From Enoplolaimus lenunculus (lineage: Eukaryota; Nematoda; Enoplea; Enoplida; Thoracostomopsidae): a stretch of DNA of 64,000 nt. The notes beneath the pieces were generated by a model. The model saw only the letters and a list, made by a program, of their open reading frames with translations. It did no database searches and was not told the DNA's origin. This document shows, in pieces, positions 1 to 11,116 of this stretch (its first letter is position 1; each line of letters begins with the position of its first letter). The DNA lies in NCBI GenBank assembly GCA_030248215.1, contig JASANG010000864.1:434001-498000 (forward strand), read 5' to 3'. A program made the position numbers and the translations under genes.

Positions 1-365
1 TATATGTTTATAGAATTGGTATGCAAACTATTGCGGTCTGATTCGTGTCAAAAATACAAAACACTTTTCGATTAATGAGAGAAAAATCGTTTATATTAAT
101 GTTTTAATAGGGTTTTGAAAAAGGTTCAAACGCGTTTACTACTCAGTAGCTTTTTTCTGCACTTTCGACTCGTTTTGTGAGTTGTCAGCTTGCAAAAAAA
201 GCCGTTTGAAAGATGTTGTTTAAAACACGAAAAGCGTTCAAAACAGCATTTTAATTTTGACACAATTGCTACCGCATCTTCTCTACTTTGTTGAACCTTT
301 AGCATTTACAATCGACTATAAAAGCTTGGCGTTCGAGCGCGAGGGGAAGTTAGTGTCCTCTGTGT

Positions 366-638
366 TTAACCCTTACTCACATGAATATTTTCAATTTCAT
401 ATGAGATGTAATTTCATGGTAAAATTCGATCCACAGTGTCTCGGGTGGGAGGCGTTTACGATGACCACTCCGCTATAGGAGCTTGATGCTCGAGCGCGAG
501 GGGGCCCTCATGTCTTGTAGAGATTTTGCACTGCGCATATATGTTGAATTGCTAAACACTGCTCACAGTGCTTGTGTTGCTCGTATATTACTTGTATTTA
601 GTTGCTCATAGTATATACTCTATGAGTTAAAGGGTAAA
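366..638. mobile_element. family P MITE (piggyBac-like ends, tRNA-like core)
   Basis: Left end TTAACCCTTACTCACATG, right end TATGAGTTAAAGGGT. Internal block GATTCGA...GGGTGGGAGGCGTTTACG...GCTATAGGAGC is the reverse complement of a tRNA-like B box, Gly-CCC-like anticodon arm and A box. Confidence 0.75.
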
Positions 639-1009
639 TAGCGCGGATTCAAAACTACAATGATACATCTAAAAAGCACTAAATGGGCGTTTGAATTTCA
701 GACCGCCATAATTTTGCGGTCGCATATGCAGCAAAGGGCACGTAGCGTTTAGACGTGATTTTCTAGTTACAACCGGACTCATGAAAAGTTCTTCGGGGCA
801 GGGGTATATACAAGTTTCGAGATAGAAAGGATATATGCTCTCATGAAATTTCTTGCAAAACAAAAGAAACATTTTGAACAAGATTTTTAAAAGGCCTGCT
901 GAAACCTTGAGGTAAATAGTTTTTCTTTAGAGCCGATTCGCTCCCACAATGAAATCCTTCCTGCGCCACTTGTACTGTGGTTGCTTTGTCTTTCTTCTTT
1001 TGATCTATA
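639..1009. other. no gene seen
   Basis: Short frames only on either strand; none has splice sites or recognisable residues. Confidence 0.5.
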
Positions 1010-1105
1010 TACTGTTTCTGTTCCGGGATTCCTGCAACGAAGTGCAATTCCTGTTGCTGTTCCTGTTCCGGCAAAATTTAGTTCCTGTTGAAACCGTGAT
1101 ATATA
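1010..1105. repeat. family H dispersed repeat
   Basis: GTTCCTGTTCCGGCAAAATT and TTAGTTCCTGTTGAAACCGT match 50205-50305; it runs into a TA-rich stretch. Confidence 0.55.
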
Positions 1106-1180
1106 CACACATACATATATACATATATATATTATACATATATATAAATATATATACATATATATTATACATATATATAA

Positions 1181-1226
<46 letters not shown>
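1101..1226 (+). repeat. imperfect TA/TATAAA repeat
   Basis: ACATATATATAAATATATA motifs ending in a pure TA run. Confidence 0.9.
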
Positions 1227-1227
<1 letters not shown>

Positions 1228-1565
1228 TAGTTAAAAGTTCAAACACTAATTCAGCAGCATAAACAGTGTATTTTATAAATTTCCTATAACTTTATTCAAT
1301 TATTTAATTATTTAATTTTAATTTTTTAAAATCAACAAAAATTACGGTTCGCAATAATCGCAGGTTAAAATTGGTCAATTTTTCATTTGCTCCGTTTTTT
1401 CCAGATCGCTCTCACGTTTATCTCTAACTTGTGTTACGGGGAATAAATTTGAATTACTGAATCCACTTCAGTGAACTGTTTAAAGTGTCTGCATTTACTA
1501 CAGTTTATCCGTTTGAAACGTGATGTTAACTTTCGATAGCATGCTATGTAGTGTTATATTGCGCA

Positions 1566-2084
1566 TACTGTAGTGACCCGAATCAAATGGAAGTAATCGT
1601 AGGGGATCCCCATTTTGAGTCCCAATCAATAGAACCTGTATCCGTAATAAGAGTCCGTAAGCGGATATAGTCTCTTAACCCTAATTATAGTCCGTAAATG
1701 TCAATTATCCCTAATTGTAGTGCGTAAATGACTTCAGGACCAAATAATTTGAGTTCGAAATTTTAAAGCGTACTGAAATTTTGAAAGTACATTCCTAAGT
1801 ATAGCTTTGCATTATCGCTCAAGCTATTGACATAAGACAAATACACGTTTAATTCAACGGATAGTTGCAATACCGAATATATCAGTAACGAAGAGCGGCG
1901 GGGAGCGGGTTAAAAATAAATAATCTGTAACCGAAGAACATGTCGGAACCCTCTTTAGAGGCCAAACAAATATACGTCCCCAGTCTTGTTCGGGTTGTCA
2001 GTCTAGGTTGGAACTGAGGGACATCAGACCTTTCTACTAAGCAGCTGGAAAAACCATGCAGTTCTGACACGGGTCACTACAGTA
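1566..2084. mobile_element. family E element, complete
   Basis: TACTGTAGTGACCCGAATCA to CGGGTCACTACAGTA, with AAGCGGATATAGTCTC and TTTTGAAAGTACATTCCTAA blocks. Confidence 0.8.
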
Positions 2085-2141
2085 TAATTCAAACCATGAA
2101 CCTAAAGAAAGACAAAAGATTAATGTGAAGTAAGGACTCAG

Positions 2142-2273
2142 CTTTAGGGTGGCGTTATACTAGTCATGCAACGCCGTCCGTCACCATACGGTATCGCACG
2201 TTACTAATTCAAGTACGATACCGCACGTGATGGACGGTGTTGAACGTTATCAAAAATATAGCGCCACCCTAAG
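2142..2273. mobile_element. family G element, short
   Basis: TTAGGGTGGCGTTATACT to ATATAGCGCCACCCTAA, with GATACCGCACGTGATGGACGG core; 132 bp with inverted ends. Confidence 0.68.
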
Positions 2274-2394
2274 TCTGCCAAAAGGATTGACCTCTACTGA
2301 TCATTCAACGTCTAAATTTGAATTTTTGAAAAATCCGATTTTTAACATCACAAGGTCGCCCAGGACCCGGAAAAAATTTTTGTCAAAAAGTTTG

Positions 2395-2640
2395 CCAAGT
2401 TATGTACCATTCGATGCAACTTGCAGAGCTGAATTGATTTGTGTTAAATTTTCCGTAATTAGACGATTGTTTAACGAATCATGATCAAATAACTGATTTG
2501 GCGCCGTCCCAAATCGTTAGCAGCGCGCCAAATCAGTTATTTGACAATAACTTGTTAACGAATCGCATGATTGCGTAAAGTTTAACACCGTTCGACTCAG
2601 CTCCGCAAGCTTCGTCGAATGGTATATAAATTGTTACAAG
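2395..2640. repeat. large imperfect foldback
   Basis: Left arm (ATGTACCATTCGATG, GTTTAACGAATC, CAAATAACTGATTTGGCGC) is mirrored by GCGCCAAATCAGTTATTTG, GTTAACGAATCGCATG and TTCGTCGAATGGTATATA. Arms about 110 bp, the inner 19 bp nearly perfect. Confidence 0.8.
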
Positions 2641-3329
2641 GGAGATATTATGAAGCTCAAATATGCAAGATTTTTTAAATCCAACGATCTTTGGGCAAAC
2701 GCGGGCATGGGAAGATAACGGAAAAGACCCCAAGGAAGAATAGTTTAAAGAATTACACTAAACATATTGACTATAAATGTACATCGGCGTACTGATAACA
2801 ACTACTTTAGTCGTTTTTTGTAATTTACAGAAAAGTTCTATACTAAAATACAGCTGATCTGCCACAATAAGCTTCTATTATCACTGATGCTAGAAATAAA
2901 CAGAAATAAACAGTCCCATCGGTATTTGTTGAAAAAATATTAGCATTCTGTATTAAAATTGTTAAACTATGTACACGAAATTGATAAGCTGAAAGTGAAC
3001 GAATGCCAAAAAACCAGGAAACGGAAAACGGATATTTAAGTATAACATTTTTTAGTGAAAAAATCATACTATTGGGGGTGATTTTACGTACACCCCGTTG
3101 GAACTAATAAAAGTGACCTATTCTAAACATCTCGGCGAGCTGAGTTCACCGGGTAACGCTATGTCGTCAATATTGGACGGTTTGCGGTTAAACTGTTTTA
3201 TTGCTTAATCCTGAAGATTTAAAGGATACAATTTAATCAGTCATTTATGTTGACAATCCCGTGTTTACTTTTAAAGTTTCTCACGCGGTTGCTTTGCAAA
3301 CTATTTCCATGTAAATGCCGATATCTGCT

Positions 3330-3500
3330 ACGGACACTCGTCAGAAATTTTTTTGTGATAAAATGGTATAACGTTCCGATCTTACATTTTCCCTCTCAGA
3401 AAATTTGAAATATATAGCATACAGTAAAAATTGCATTTCTTAACATTTGTCAGCCCGCTTGTCGTCAGCAGTTTCTCGATCTGCCGCTGGGGGTAAATCC
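3330..3500. repeat. family L dispersed repeat
   Basis: TTGTGATAAAATGGTATAAC, AACATTTGTCAGCCCGC and TTTCTCGATCTGCC match the order of blocks at 25640-25840. Confidence 0.45.
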
Positions 3501-3668
3501 AAAATTTGCCGCTGGCTAAGGACACTTTTTTCCAACTCTACTAATTTTATGCGCACTTCAATAAAATTTTTGACATTGTAAAAATAACGAATTCCGGCGG
3601 GACGGCAAAGTTCTTGAACACGCGATGTACCTACAGCATTGTTCCAAGTATTTAGCTACAAACCACAT

Positions 3669-3897
3669 TGCCAATGTTAATTTAAAGGTCGTAACAGTAG
3701 ATTAAGCGTATTCCTAAGCCTAAGCCTAAGCCTAAGCGTTGCAAAATAAATTCCTAAGCCTAAGCCTAAGCCTAAGCGTTGCAAAAATAAATTCCTAAGC
3801 CTAAGCCTAAGCCTAACAAAAAATGTAATCTAGAATCTAAACCTACTATTTTATAGACCCACCACAAGCCTGGACGCCCCTTATAGTAACATCCGCC
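3669..3897. mobile_element. T2 element (TTAGGC-bearing, hAT-like)
   Basis: Ends GCCAATGTTAATTTAAAGG and CGCCCCTTATAGTAACAT. Three GCCTAA arrays separated by GCGTTGCAAAA spacers. Flanks AACCACAT and AAACACAT fit an 8-bp duplication. Confidence 0.75.
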
Positions 3898-4412
3898 AAA
3901 CACATCATGAGCACCGTTCGTGATATTGCCGTTAGAACCGTCCCAATTCTCGGTTGGACTACAACAAGTAGATTCAGTTTTTAGAGTATATTTTTTGCTC
4001 AGGCTTAGTGCTTAGGAATTTGCTTAACTTGCAGTGACGGACCTTAAACTAACTTTGGCCGTAAGCATTATAGCTAAACAAATTGAATCGTTTATTTAAG
4101 CACGGTACGTCTGACAGGGCAGTTACATCCTCATTTTGTTTCGACCGGCCGCTAGTAGAAATAGCTTGGCACTTTCAGTGTTTCACATAAAATTCCCAAA
4201 AATTCGGCCACATCGAATCTGATTCGCGGACTCATGAAGATATGTATTTTTTCTCGCGAAAATGAAGAATATTTCTCGTTTTCATCGGATTTTCACGCGG
4301 AATTATTTGACGCAAAATTTATTTGAAAAAAAAACTTTTGAAAAATAATAATTTTTTATTCTTTTTGAGTTAATTTTCACTTTCTACTGATTTGACTTGC
4401 TGTCTCTGACAG

Positions 4413-4546
4413 TTATCAGACAGCACCTATTGTTTGTGGGCGGCTGCGAAGGGGCCAAGCAAACAGACTCGCAGAAATTGTAGGGAAGTTTTGTTGAGGT
4501 ATACAGTTTGCTGTAAGGCAGGGACCTGTTCTGGACCTCGGTTCTG
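4413..4546 (+). CDS. possible internal exon, Cys-rich
   Basis: Acceptor CTGTCTCTGACAG and a consensus donor TG|GTAAGT bracket 44 open codons rich in Cys and Arg (YCLWAAAKG, RRNCREVLLRYTVCCKAGTC). It leaves two bases, and a piece at 5342 would complete the codon in phase. Product not recognised. Confidence 0.3.
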
Positions 4547-5341
4547 GTAAGTATAATTAGGTCTATAAAAATTTTTTGACCTCTAAAATCCATAAACTTA
4601 TTAAAAATTTGTTAAAACTGCTTATTTTCTTGTCTCTCCATAAACTTTGGAACGCATAATCTCCTTCATTCTGTGTACGCCCCTAGCCGTAGCTATGACC
4701 AAGTTGAATAGCGAACTATTGTATCGCGATTGGTGTTTGTTATCTGTGATTTTGCGAATAACGAAAAATCTTAAAATTTGTGTTGAAGTTTTTAATTCAA
4801 TAAAAATTAATGTTTTTTTCCTGAAAAAATGAAAAACTTATTTATTGTTTACTGGTTTATTACAAGAATGAAAAAAAAGATTATTCCGATAGCGAATTTA
4901 AGATGCGCTTTGAAATAAATTTGAAGTATTTACAAAGAGATGGCTTTATTCGTCGGTTTCAGATGAGTTGGTTTTGAATGATATTTGAATTGTGGTGTTA
5001 TTGGTTGAAATTTTAAAATCAAATAAAAAACATTTTCGGTGAAATTTCGTGACAACTTCAAATAGTTGTAAGATTGCCAGAGTTTCAGTTAACGCGGTAG
5101 TGTTTAATGCTTTGTCAGTGGTGGATTCAGCAAATTTCTAATGGGAAAAGCTGCGCGATATAGAATACTGAAGGCCAAACGCAATTTTAGTACTAGGTTT
5201 TAGCACATAATTTCGCTTCTAATCCCTGTTGGTGGGGGGGCTTAGACTGAGTGATCCTCAGGAATCGCCAATGTCCTTGTTTACGATTTTTAACCATCAA
5301 ATAATGTTTAGTTGAACAGTAATTATTAATTGAAATTCCAG

Positions 5342-5516
5342 CTTTGTGTCAAAAATGAGAGAATACGACCAACTTGTACTGAGGTGTTCTAACCTCAAGC
5401 AATCAAAATTTTTGCAGCGGCTTACACTTTACCCAAATAGCAAAATCAGGCTCTTGTACACTTTCCTTTTAGGCTTAGATTTTAGTCAAAGGCCCAGGGT
5501 TATGCTTACGTGTTGA
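5342..5516 (+). CDS. possible exon following 4413-4546
   Basis: Acceptor AAATTCCAG; one base completes a Cys codon, then about 57 codons are open (FVSKMREYDQLVLRCSNLKQ onward) to TGA. The last third overlaps degenerate TTAGGC sequence, so the true end may be earlier. Confidence 0.22.
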
Positions 5517-6269
5517 AAAAAGCTTATCTAAGCCTTTGTTTAAAGCCTAAGCCTAAACATTAAATGCGTGCGAAAATGTATACAAGGACCGAAAATCAGA
5601 CTGGTTGCAAAACGTTTGCTGCAGTTTATGACCGAATTCATAAATATCACTAGCATCTGTTTCCTTCGGATCGTTTAACGGAACACGACAGGGTACAGCT
5701 GGACGTCTGTGTCCGGCTCCTGTAGAATTTTTGCCCGAGGTTCCGGTAAGTTCGGTAGTTGGATTTTACACAGTTTTACGAAATTTATCTGTTTGGCGCG
5801 AATCGGTTTAACTTTTGAGTCAATTTTGAACAAGGATTCGCCAAGATGTCGTAAAAAATAAGCGCAAAACCAAACAAAACCACAGTACATATTTGCTAAA
5901 ATTAACAAATTAAACATCATTGTAACTATATAAAACTACGCCTCACCTCCGGCTCAAGCAGGTTTTGTTGACCTGCTCTTGCTCCAGTATTTTTTACCTG
6001 CGGTGGCTCCCTGGGACACGGAGGGTATGTGATTCGAAATTAACTGGTGAACTCTAGTCGTTGCGCTAGAGAGGCATACCCATGGTGGTCATGGTGGTCA
6101 TATTTAGGGCCTAAAACAGCTTTAAAGGTATATGTTTGCTAATTATTAAATGTTAGCTCAAATTTTACCTTTACACAGAAATATATATTCACACAAAAAT
6201 ATCTAATAGTTGGCTTGCGTTTTGGTCTCAATCATTTTCGAACAGAGCGCAGATCAAATTAGAAATTCG

Positions 6270-6459
6270 GGCCAATGTTACTTTAAGGGTCGTAACAGTA
6301 GATTAAGTGTATTCCCAAGAATAACCATAAACCTTAGTGTGCAAAAACGTGTTGCTAAGCCTAAGCCTAACCCTAAGCGAAAAAATGTAATCTAGAATCT
6401 AAACCTACTGTTTTATAGATCCACCAGAAACCTGGACGCCTCTTAAAGTAACGTGGGCC
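6270..6459. mobile_element. T2 element
   Basis: GGCCAATGTTACTTTAAGGG at left, CTTAAAGTAACGTGGGCC at right; short GCCTAA array and the conserved block TAATCTAGAATCTAAACC. Confidence 0.8.
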
Positions 6460-6955
6460 GGAAGTCGTATAAAATATAATCCGTTTGATAAATTCTTTGT
6501 TTGTTTGCAAGCTCGAAGCCAACGGTTTTGAATTAGGGGCCACACTATTCAGTATCGGGCACTGATGCCATTTAGGTTCATAGCTCTCAAGCGGTCTTAG
6601 AACGACCCACAGGATTTGTCCGTTGAGTTCATCGTGTTTATGACCAAAGTAAATATTCCGAAAAAATTTGATAGAGGAATTAAAGAATTTTAAAATATTT
6701 AAAACACAGTTTGCGAACGAAAATTTCGTTTTCAAACCGCCTGAGGGTGCTTGAAACCGTTGTGGTACTTGAACTTTTCATAACGAGACAGAAAAACAAC
6801 GTTTCAGTGAAATACTGTTTACTTAATTTGGTTTTTGTTTCAGTAAACGTGATATTTTGAACAGTTTTGGCTTTTTAGAGAATGTTTCAAATTGTAGTAT
6901 ATGCAAATTGAAAGTATAATTTGAAAATAATTATTTTGAACGCATAAACCTGATT

Positions 6956-7337
6956 TTAGGGTCGCGCTATACTTTTCTGTACTGTAAATCACGGTGTCGG
7001 ACGGCGTTTGCACGTCAGAAAAAATTTGTCTAAATATTCACGCCCAATGTTACTTTTAGGGGCGTGATTGAGCATATTCGTAAGCCTAAGCCTAAGCCTA
7101 AGCTTTTCAAAACTGTGTTCCTAAGCCTAAGTCTAAGCAAAAAAATGAGATCTAGAATCTAAACCTACTCATTTATAGACCCAAAAGAAACCTGGACGCA
7201 CCTTAAAGTAACACGGGCCAATAATGTTGTTCCATGCGGCAATAAACGTGCATTGTGGTACAGTGATGAACGGCACTGAACAGCGCCCGTCGGTGACGGA
7301 TGACGCCGGACGTCATCAAAAGTATACCGCCACCCTT
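6956..7337. mobile_element. family G element split by a T2 insertion
   Basis: Left end TTAGGGTCGCGCTATACTT and right end AGTATACCGCCACCCTTA belong to one family G element; a complete T2 element (7042-7219) sits inside it. GC-rich GACGGCG-type core on both sides. Confidence 0.65.
7042..7219. mobile_element. T2 element nested in family G
   Basis: GCCCAATGTTACTTTTAGGG to CCTTAAAGTAACACGGGCC, with two GCCTAA arrays. Confidence 0.78.
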
Positions 7338-8270
7338 ACTCTATTGCCCGTGTTAAATATAGGGACCTGTCCAATAGAGACTTATGGGTCTTAGGAGGTC
7401 TAGCTTTAGGCTTTTCCTAAACAACAGGCTCAGACTTAGGCTTACGGTTGAGCTTAGTATCAAGATTAAGCTTACTCAAATGGCGTTAATATTTAAGATG
7501 GGCCGTTACTGTAGTAAACTAGAACAACGATTTTCTTCAAAGAGACGCCCGAAAACTTGAAAATCACTTGCGTCTTAGGCGTTGTTACCAGATTATAATG
7601 AAGAATTATGCAATCAAATTTCTTGTAGAATTAAAGATTTTGACAAATCCACAACATTGTTTGGAACAGCCTAAAAGCTCAGCTTGGATTCGAAAATACG
7701 CTCTGAATTTATGATAGTTCTTAAAGATATAGCCTTGCAGTTAATCTTTCCGATAAATTCGACTATCAGCGTTGGTGTTTGTTTACATTTTTGATTTAAA
7801 ATAATGGCGAATTTGAGACATTTTCGTTGAAAGTTTCGTTTCAATGTTGTCATGTGCTCGCACTTAACGAACTACTTCAGAACTACGGTGTTTCATTACC
7901 CTTTAAACTTGAGTTAATTCAAGTTTGCTCATTGAACCGCAACATAAATAAAACAACACAGTTTTCTATTTTATCTTCTATATCTGGTTATGTTTATTTA
8001 TTTTTCAAAATTTTTTACATATTCTTTGTTTGTTTGTTTGTTTGTTTGTTTCTTTGTTTATTGGTTTGTTTATCTATTTCGTTATTTGTTTATACGTTTG
8101 TTTATTTTTTTACCGTTTTGTTTTCACTTATTGTTGAAACAACAGCTTTCGAGGATATTGTAGCATTGAAATGCAAAACAATTATCAAATGCAACTCTAA
8201 AATATTGTTTTGTCATTTAGGAAAGGATCGAAATCTGCGTCCCAATCTCCATGTGATTACACTCAGAATT
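7338..8270. other. no gene seen; degenerate TTAGGC scrap and simple repeat
   Basis: About 7365-7515 looks like an eroded T-type element (TCTTAGG, GCTTTAGGC, GGCTTACGG). The 167-codon + strand frame from 7827 runs through the TTTG repeat and is not convincing. Confidence 0.5.
8025..8110 (+). repeat. TTTG-rich simple repeat
   Basis: GTTTGTTTGTTTGTTTGTTT then variants with TA and TC. Confidence 0.9.
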
Positions 8271-8836
8271 GTAGCCAGCTCAGCCTTGCTAGAAGGATTT
8301 TGGCCTATTAATTGTCAACCTCACTTCTAAGTCTTCGAAAAATCCTTGTATGCCCTTCTGAACAATGTTTAGCCTTCCCCCTTAAAGGAAACCTATGGTC
8401 CGTCAGGTAATGACTGGAGAATTCGTTAATAGGTTTAGCGTCGTCATAAACGCTTGTATGCCCTTCTGAAAAATGTTTAGCCTTCCCCCTTAAAGGTAAC
8501 CTATGGCCCGTCAGGTAATGACTGGAGAATTCGTTAATAGGTTTAGCGTCGTCATAAACGCTTGTATGCCCTTCTGAAAAATGTTTAGCCTTCCCCCTTA
8601 AAGGTAACCTATGGTCCGTCAGGTAATGACTGGAGAATTCGTTAATAGGTTTAGCGTCGTCATAAACCCTTGTATGCCCTTCTGAAAAATGTTTAGCCTT
8701 CCTCCTTAAAGGTAACCTATGGTCCGTCAGGTAATGACTGGAGAATTCGTTAATAGGTTTAGCGTCGTCATAAACCCTTGTATGCTCTTCGTTGAAAAAT
8801 GTTTACCTCACCCTAGCAAGGTGAGCTGGCTACGGT
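8271..8836. mobile_element. family A element with internal 108-bp tandem amplification
   Basis: Inverted ends GTAGCCAGCTCAGCCTTGCT and AAGGTGAGCTGGCTAC. Inside, a unit starting CTTGTATGCCCTTCTGAA recurs at 8345, 8453, 8561, 8669 and 8777, always 108 bp apart. Other family A copies carry a single unit. Confidence 0.8.
8345..8800. repeat. 108-bp tandem repeat, about 4.2 copies
   Basis: Copies are nearly identical (a few substitutions such as CGC/CCC before TTGTATG), implying recent amplification inside a MITE. Confidence 0.9.
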
Positions 8837-9037
8837 ACTGGTTACATGTAAGCCAACTGCAGTTCAGCTCCAATTGGCCCTGAGTCAGGTTGCTGAAAAT
8901 TGAACGCATTTTGATATTTGCATTTCTATACATTTCAAGGTATTAGCTAAGTATGTCATTGGCGTAGCTAGGATTTCAAATTGGTAGGGTATAATGTCAT
9001 TAAAGAATTTTTTACCTCCAGGATCCATAAATATTAT

Positions 9038-9222
9038 GGTCCATGTAAAAATCAGGGGTGGAACGTTTTTCTGTGGGACTGGAAAAGAGTAATCTTAAGC
9101 TTTACATTATTTTTTGCTTGGCTTAGGCTTACGTTTAGGAATATGCTCATTCTTACTCTTAGGTTTAGGCTGAGGCCAAAGCGTAGCCTTAGGAATATGC
9201 TTATAATACTGTTCCGATTGGT
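9038..9222. mobile_element. T1 element, truncated
   Basis: GGTCCATGTAAAAATCAGGG start, CTGTGGGACT block, TTAGG arrays, ends near ACTGTTCCG without the final terminal repeat. Confidence 0.7.
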
Positions 9223-9796
9223 CAATCGGAATGTTCCTTTAAAAACACTTGCCGCTGCAAGTATTTCATGCAAGTTGCAGCTGCAAGTTCTCGCTACAAA
9301 AACTGCCACATTTGAATGGGGCTTCATGTACACTTTAAATATTAAGCAAATAAATAATTGACAATTTGAATTCGGCTAATGTGCAAACTAAAACGAGCTA
9401 TGTTTTCGTAGACTAATTTACAAGTGTGATTAAGCTTATATATTAAATTTTACCACGAAAATGTTTCGAAGTGGCCACAAGATGTCTTCTAGGAGTTTAA
9501 ACATCGGATTTATCTAATAAGCTGGTATGGCGTGCCAGAAAAACGTAAATATTTTGTTACAAAATGTAAGTCAATAACATACCCATACACAAGCCCTAAT
9601 TTGACCGCTTTGCGAACGCTTAATGGTGCAAAATAAATTACAATAGTACACTCAAGGTTTGAATAGTTTACTGCGGTATAAATAATATTTTGCCACAAAG
9701 TTTCGTTTCTTCCTTCTGATGTTTCCGGTTTTTTAACATCTTGTGTGCAACGGTAAAATCTGATTGGTTCAACTACTCACCAGAATATAGTCTAAG

Positions 9797-10051
9797 TTGA
9801 AACTATACGATGCTGCGCGACGCCTATTTGAAGTGGTGCCCAAAGTTAAGGGCATCGCCGTTAGGAGCGTTCGGCCATCTTGCATTCGAGTCACGCGTTC
9901 TACCCCCACACTACGCGGACGATTTGGAACAAATTATAATATTCCGGTATATGTGCACGTGTATGGCAAATTTTTTTGCTTGACATACAGTGACGGTGCG
10001 CGTATATTCATCGACAGATATCATAACAATTCGTCGCCCAGCAACTTGTAA
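9797..10051 (+). other. open frame of 84 codons, not recognised
   Basis: GC is higher than its flanks (GTTCGGCCATCTTGCATTCG) but the product is Arg/Val-rich with no motif. The sequence around its end (CAATTCGTCGCCCAGCAACT) reappears in altered form near 38180-38350, so it may be part of a repeat. Confidence 0.2.
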
Positions 10052-10203
10052 TCCGAAATTAAATCGACCGTCATTATGCTCATTCGTATACTTAGACCTA
10101 GGATAACGTTTAGGATACCGCTTAGATTTGTTTATTAGGTTTTAGGACACTGTTGGGCGACAAGTTGTCTGGTGGCGAACTGTCGATGATTGATGCCGAC
10201 TGT

Positions 10204-10449
10204 ACACTCAAAATAATATTTCTGATATTTAAGAAAAAATTTCTTACATTTAAGAAATATAATTAGCAAGGTGCACTTGAAAAGTATTTCTGTTATAACA
10301 GAAATGTTTTCAAAAAACGTTTTGAAATAATGTCTGAAAATAAACGTTTTCCAGTTATTTTCAGAAAAATTGTCTTAAATATCAGCAAAACTTTTCAGGT
10401 TAGCCACAGAAAACACTTTTCTGAATAAATTCAGAAATACTTTTTGTGT
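10204..10449. mobile_element. family D MITE
   Basis: ACACTCAAAATAATATTTCT to TCAGAAATACTTTTTGTGT, with internal palindromes such as TTTCTGTTATAACAGAAA. Its inverted twin is at 32157-32415. It lies just upstream of ZP exon 1. Confidence 0.7.
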
Positions 10450-10651
10450 ATGTATACATCAAATTTGTAGCAGTGTTTATTTATTAACCACCGTACGATT
10501 TTTAAACATACCCCATGTGATTTTTACTTAAAATAATTTAAAAGTAATGAAATAAATGTTTAATACTGTTAATAATCCAATCCATACAGTCAAACTTAAA
10601 AAAAAGTTTCTCAACCTAAACTGGTAAAGTTTAAATTATTTTAACTCAACA

Positions 10652-10717
10652 ATGAAACCGTTACGGCGTGGAATCAATTGGGCAACTTATCAGTCGTTGA
10701 TGAGACTGCTATTTCAA
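10652..10717 (+). CDS. ZP gene exon 1 (start and leader)
   Basis: The ATG at 10652 has an in-frame TAA upstream (10625). It opens a basic stretch (MKPLRRG) followed by LMRLLFQ, and the exon ends at CAA before a strong GTAAGT donor, phase 0. A second in-frame ATG at 10700 would give a shorter leader. The exon is chosen because its phase and hydrophobic character fit the next exon; it is the least certain exon of the gene. Confidence 0.55.
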
Positions 10718-11029
10718 GTAAGTTTCTAGGGCCGTAACTACGGCGCGGAGGCGATCAGGGGACGCCACCCGTCCCGTCGTATTCTCTTAATTACTTCAAA
10801 AATTGTTTCACTGCATTAATATAATATCATATTACGGAAATTGCATTAATTCTTCTATTAATCTGCTTTCATCTTCGACTTTTACTGTTCCTGCTTGCGG
10901 TGCTAAAAATAACGTTTGTATAATTTGAATCAGTTAGGTTCGTTTTTGAAAATTAGATATAATATATGTAAATATGAATATGGATATGTATTAATTTATA
11001 TATGTAAATATGAATATGGATATGTAATA

Positions 11030-11116
<87 letters not shown>

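Noticed and set aside
887-1246. 119-codon minus-strand frame
   Set aside because: Half is TA-repeat translation and half is family H repeat; no coding character.
8345-8800. CRISPR array
   Set aside because: The 108-bp units are contiguous without spacers, sit inside a MITE, and the DNA is from an animal.
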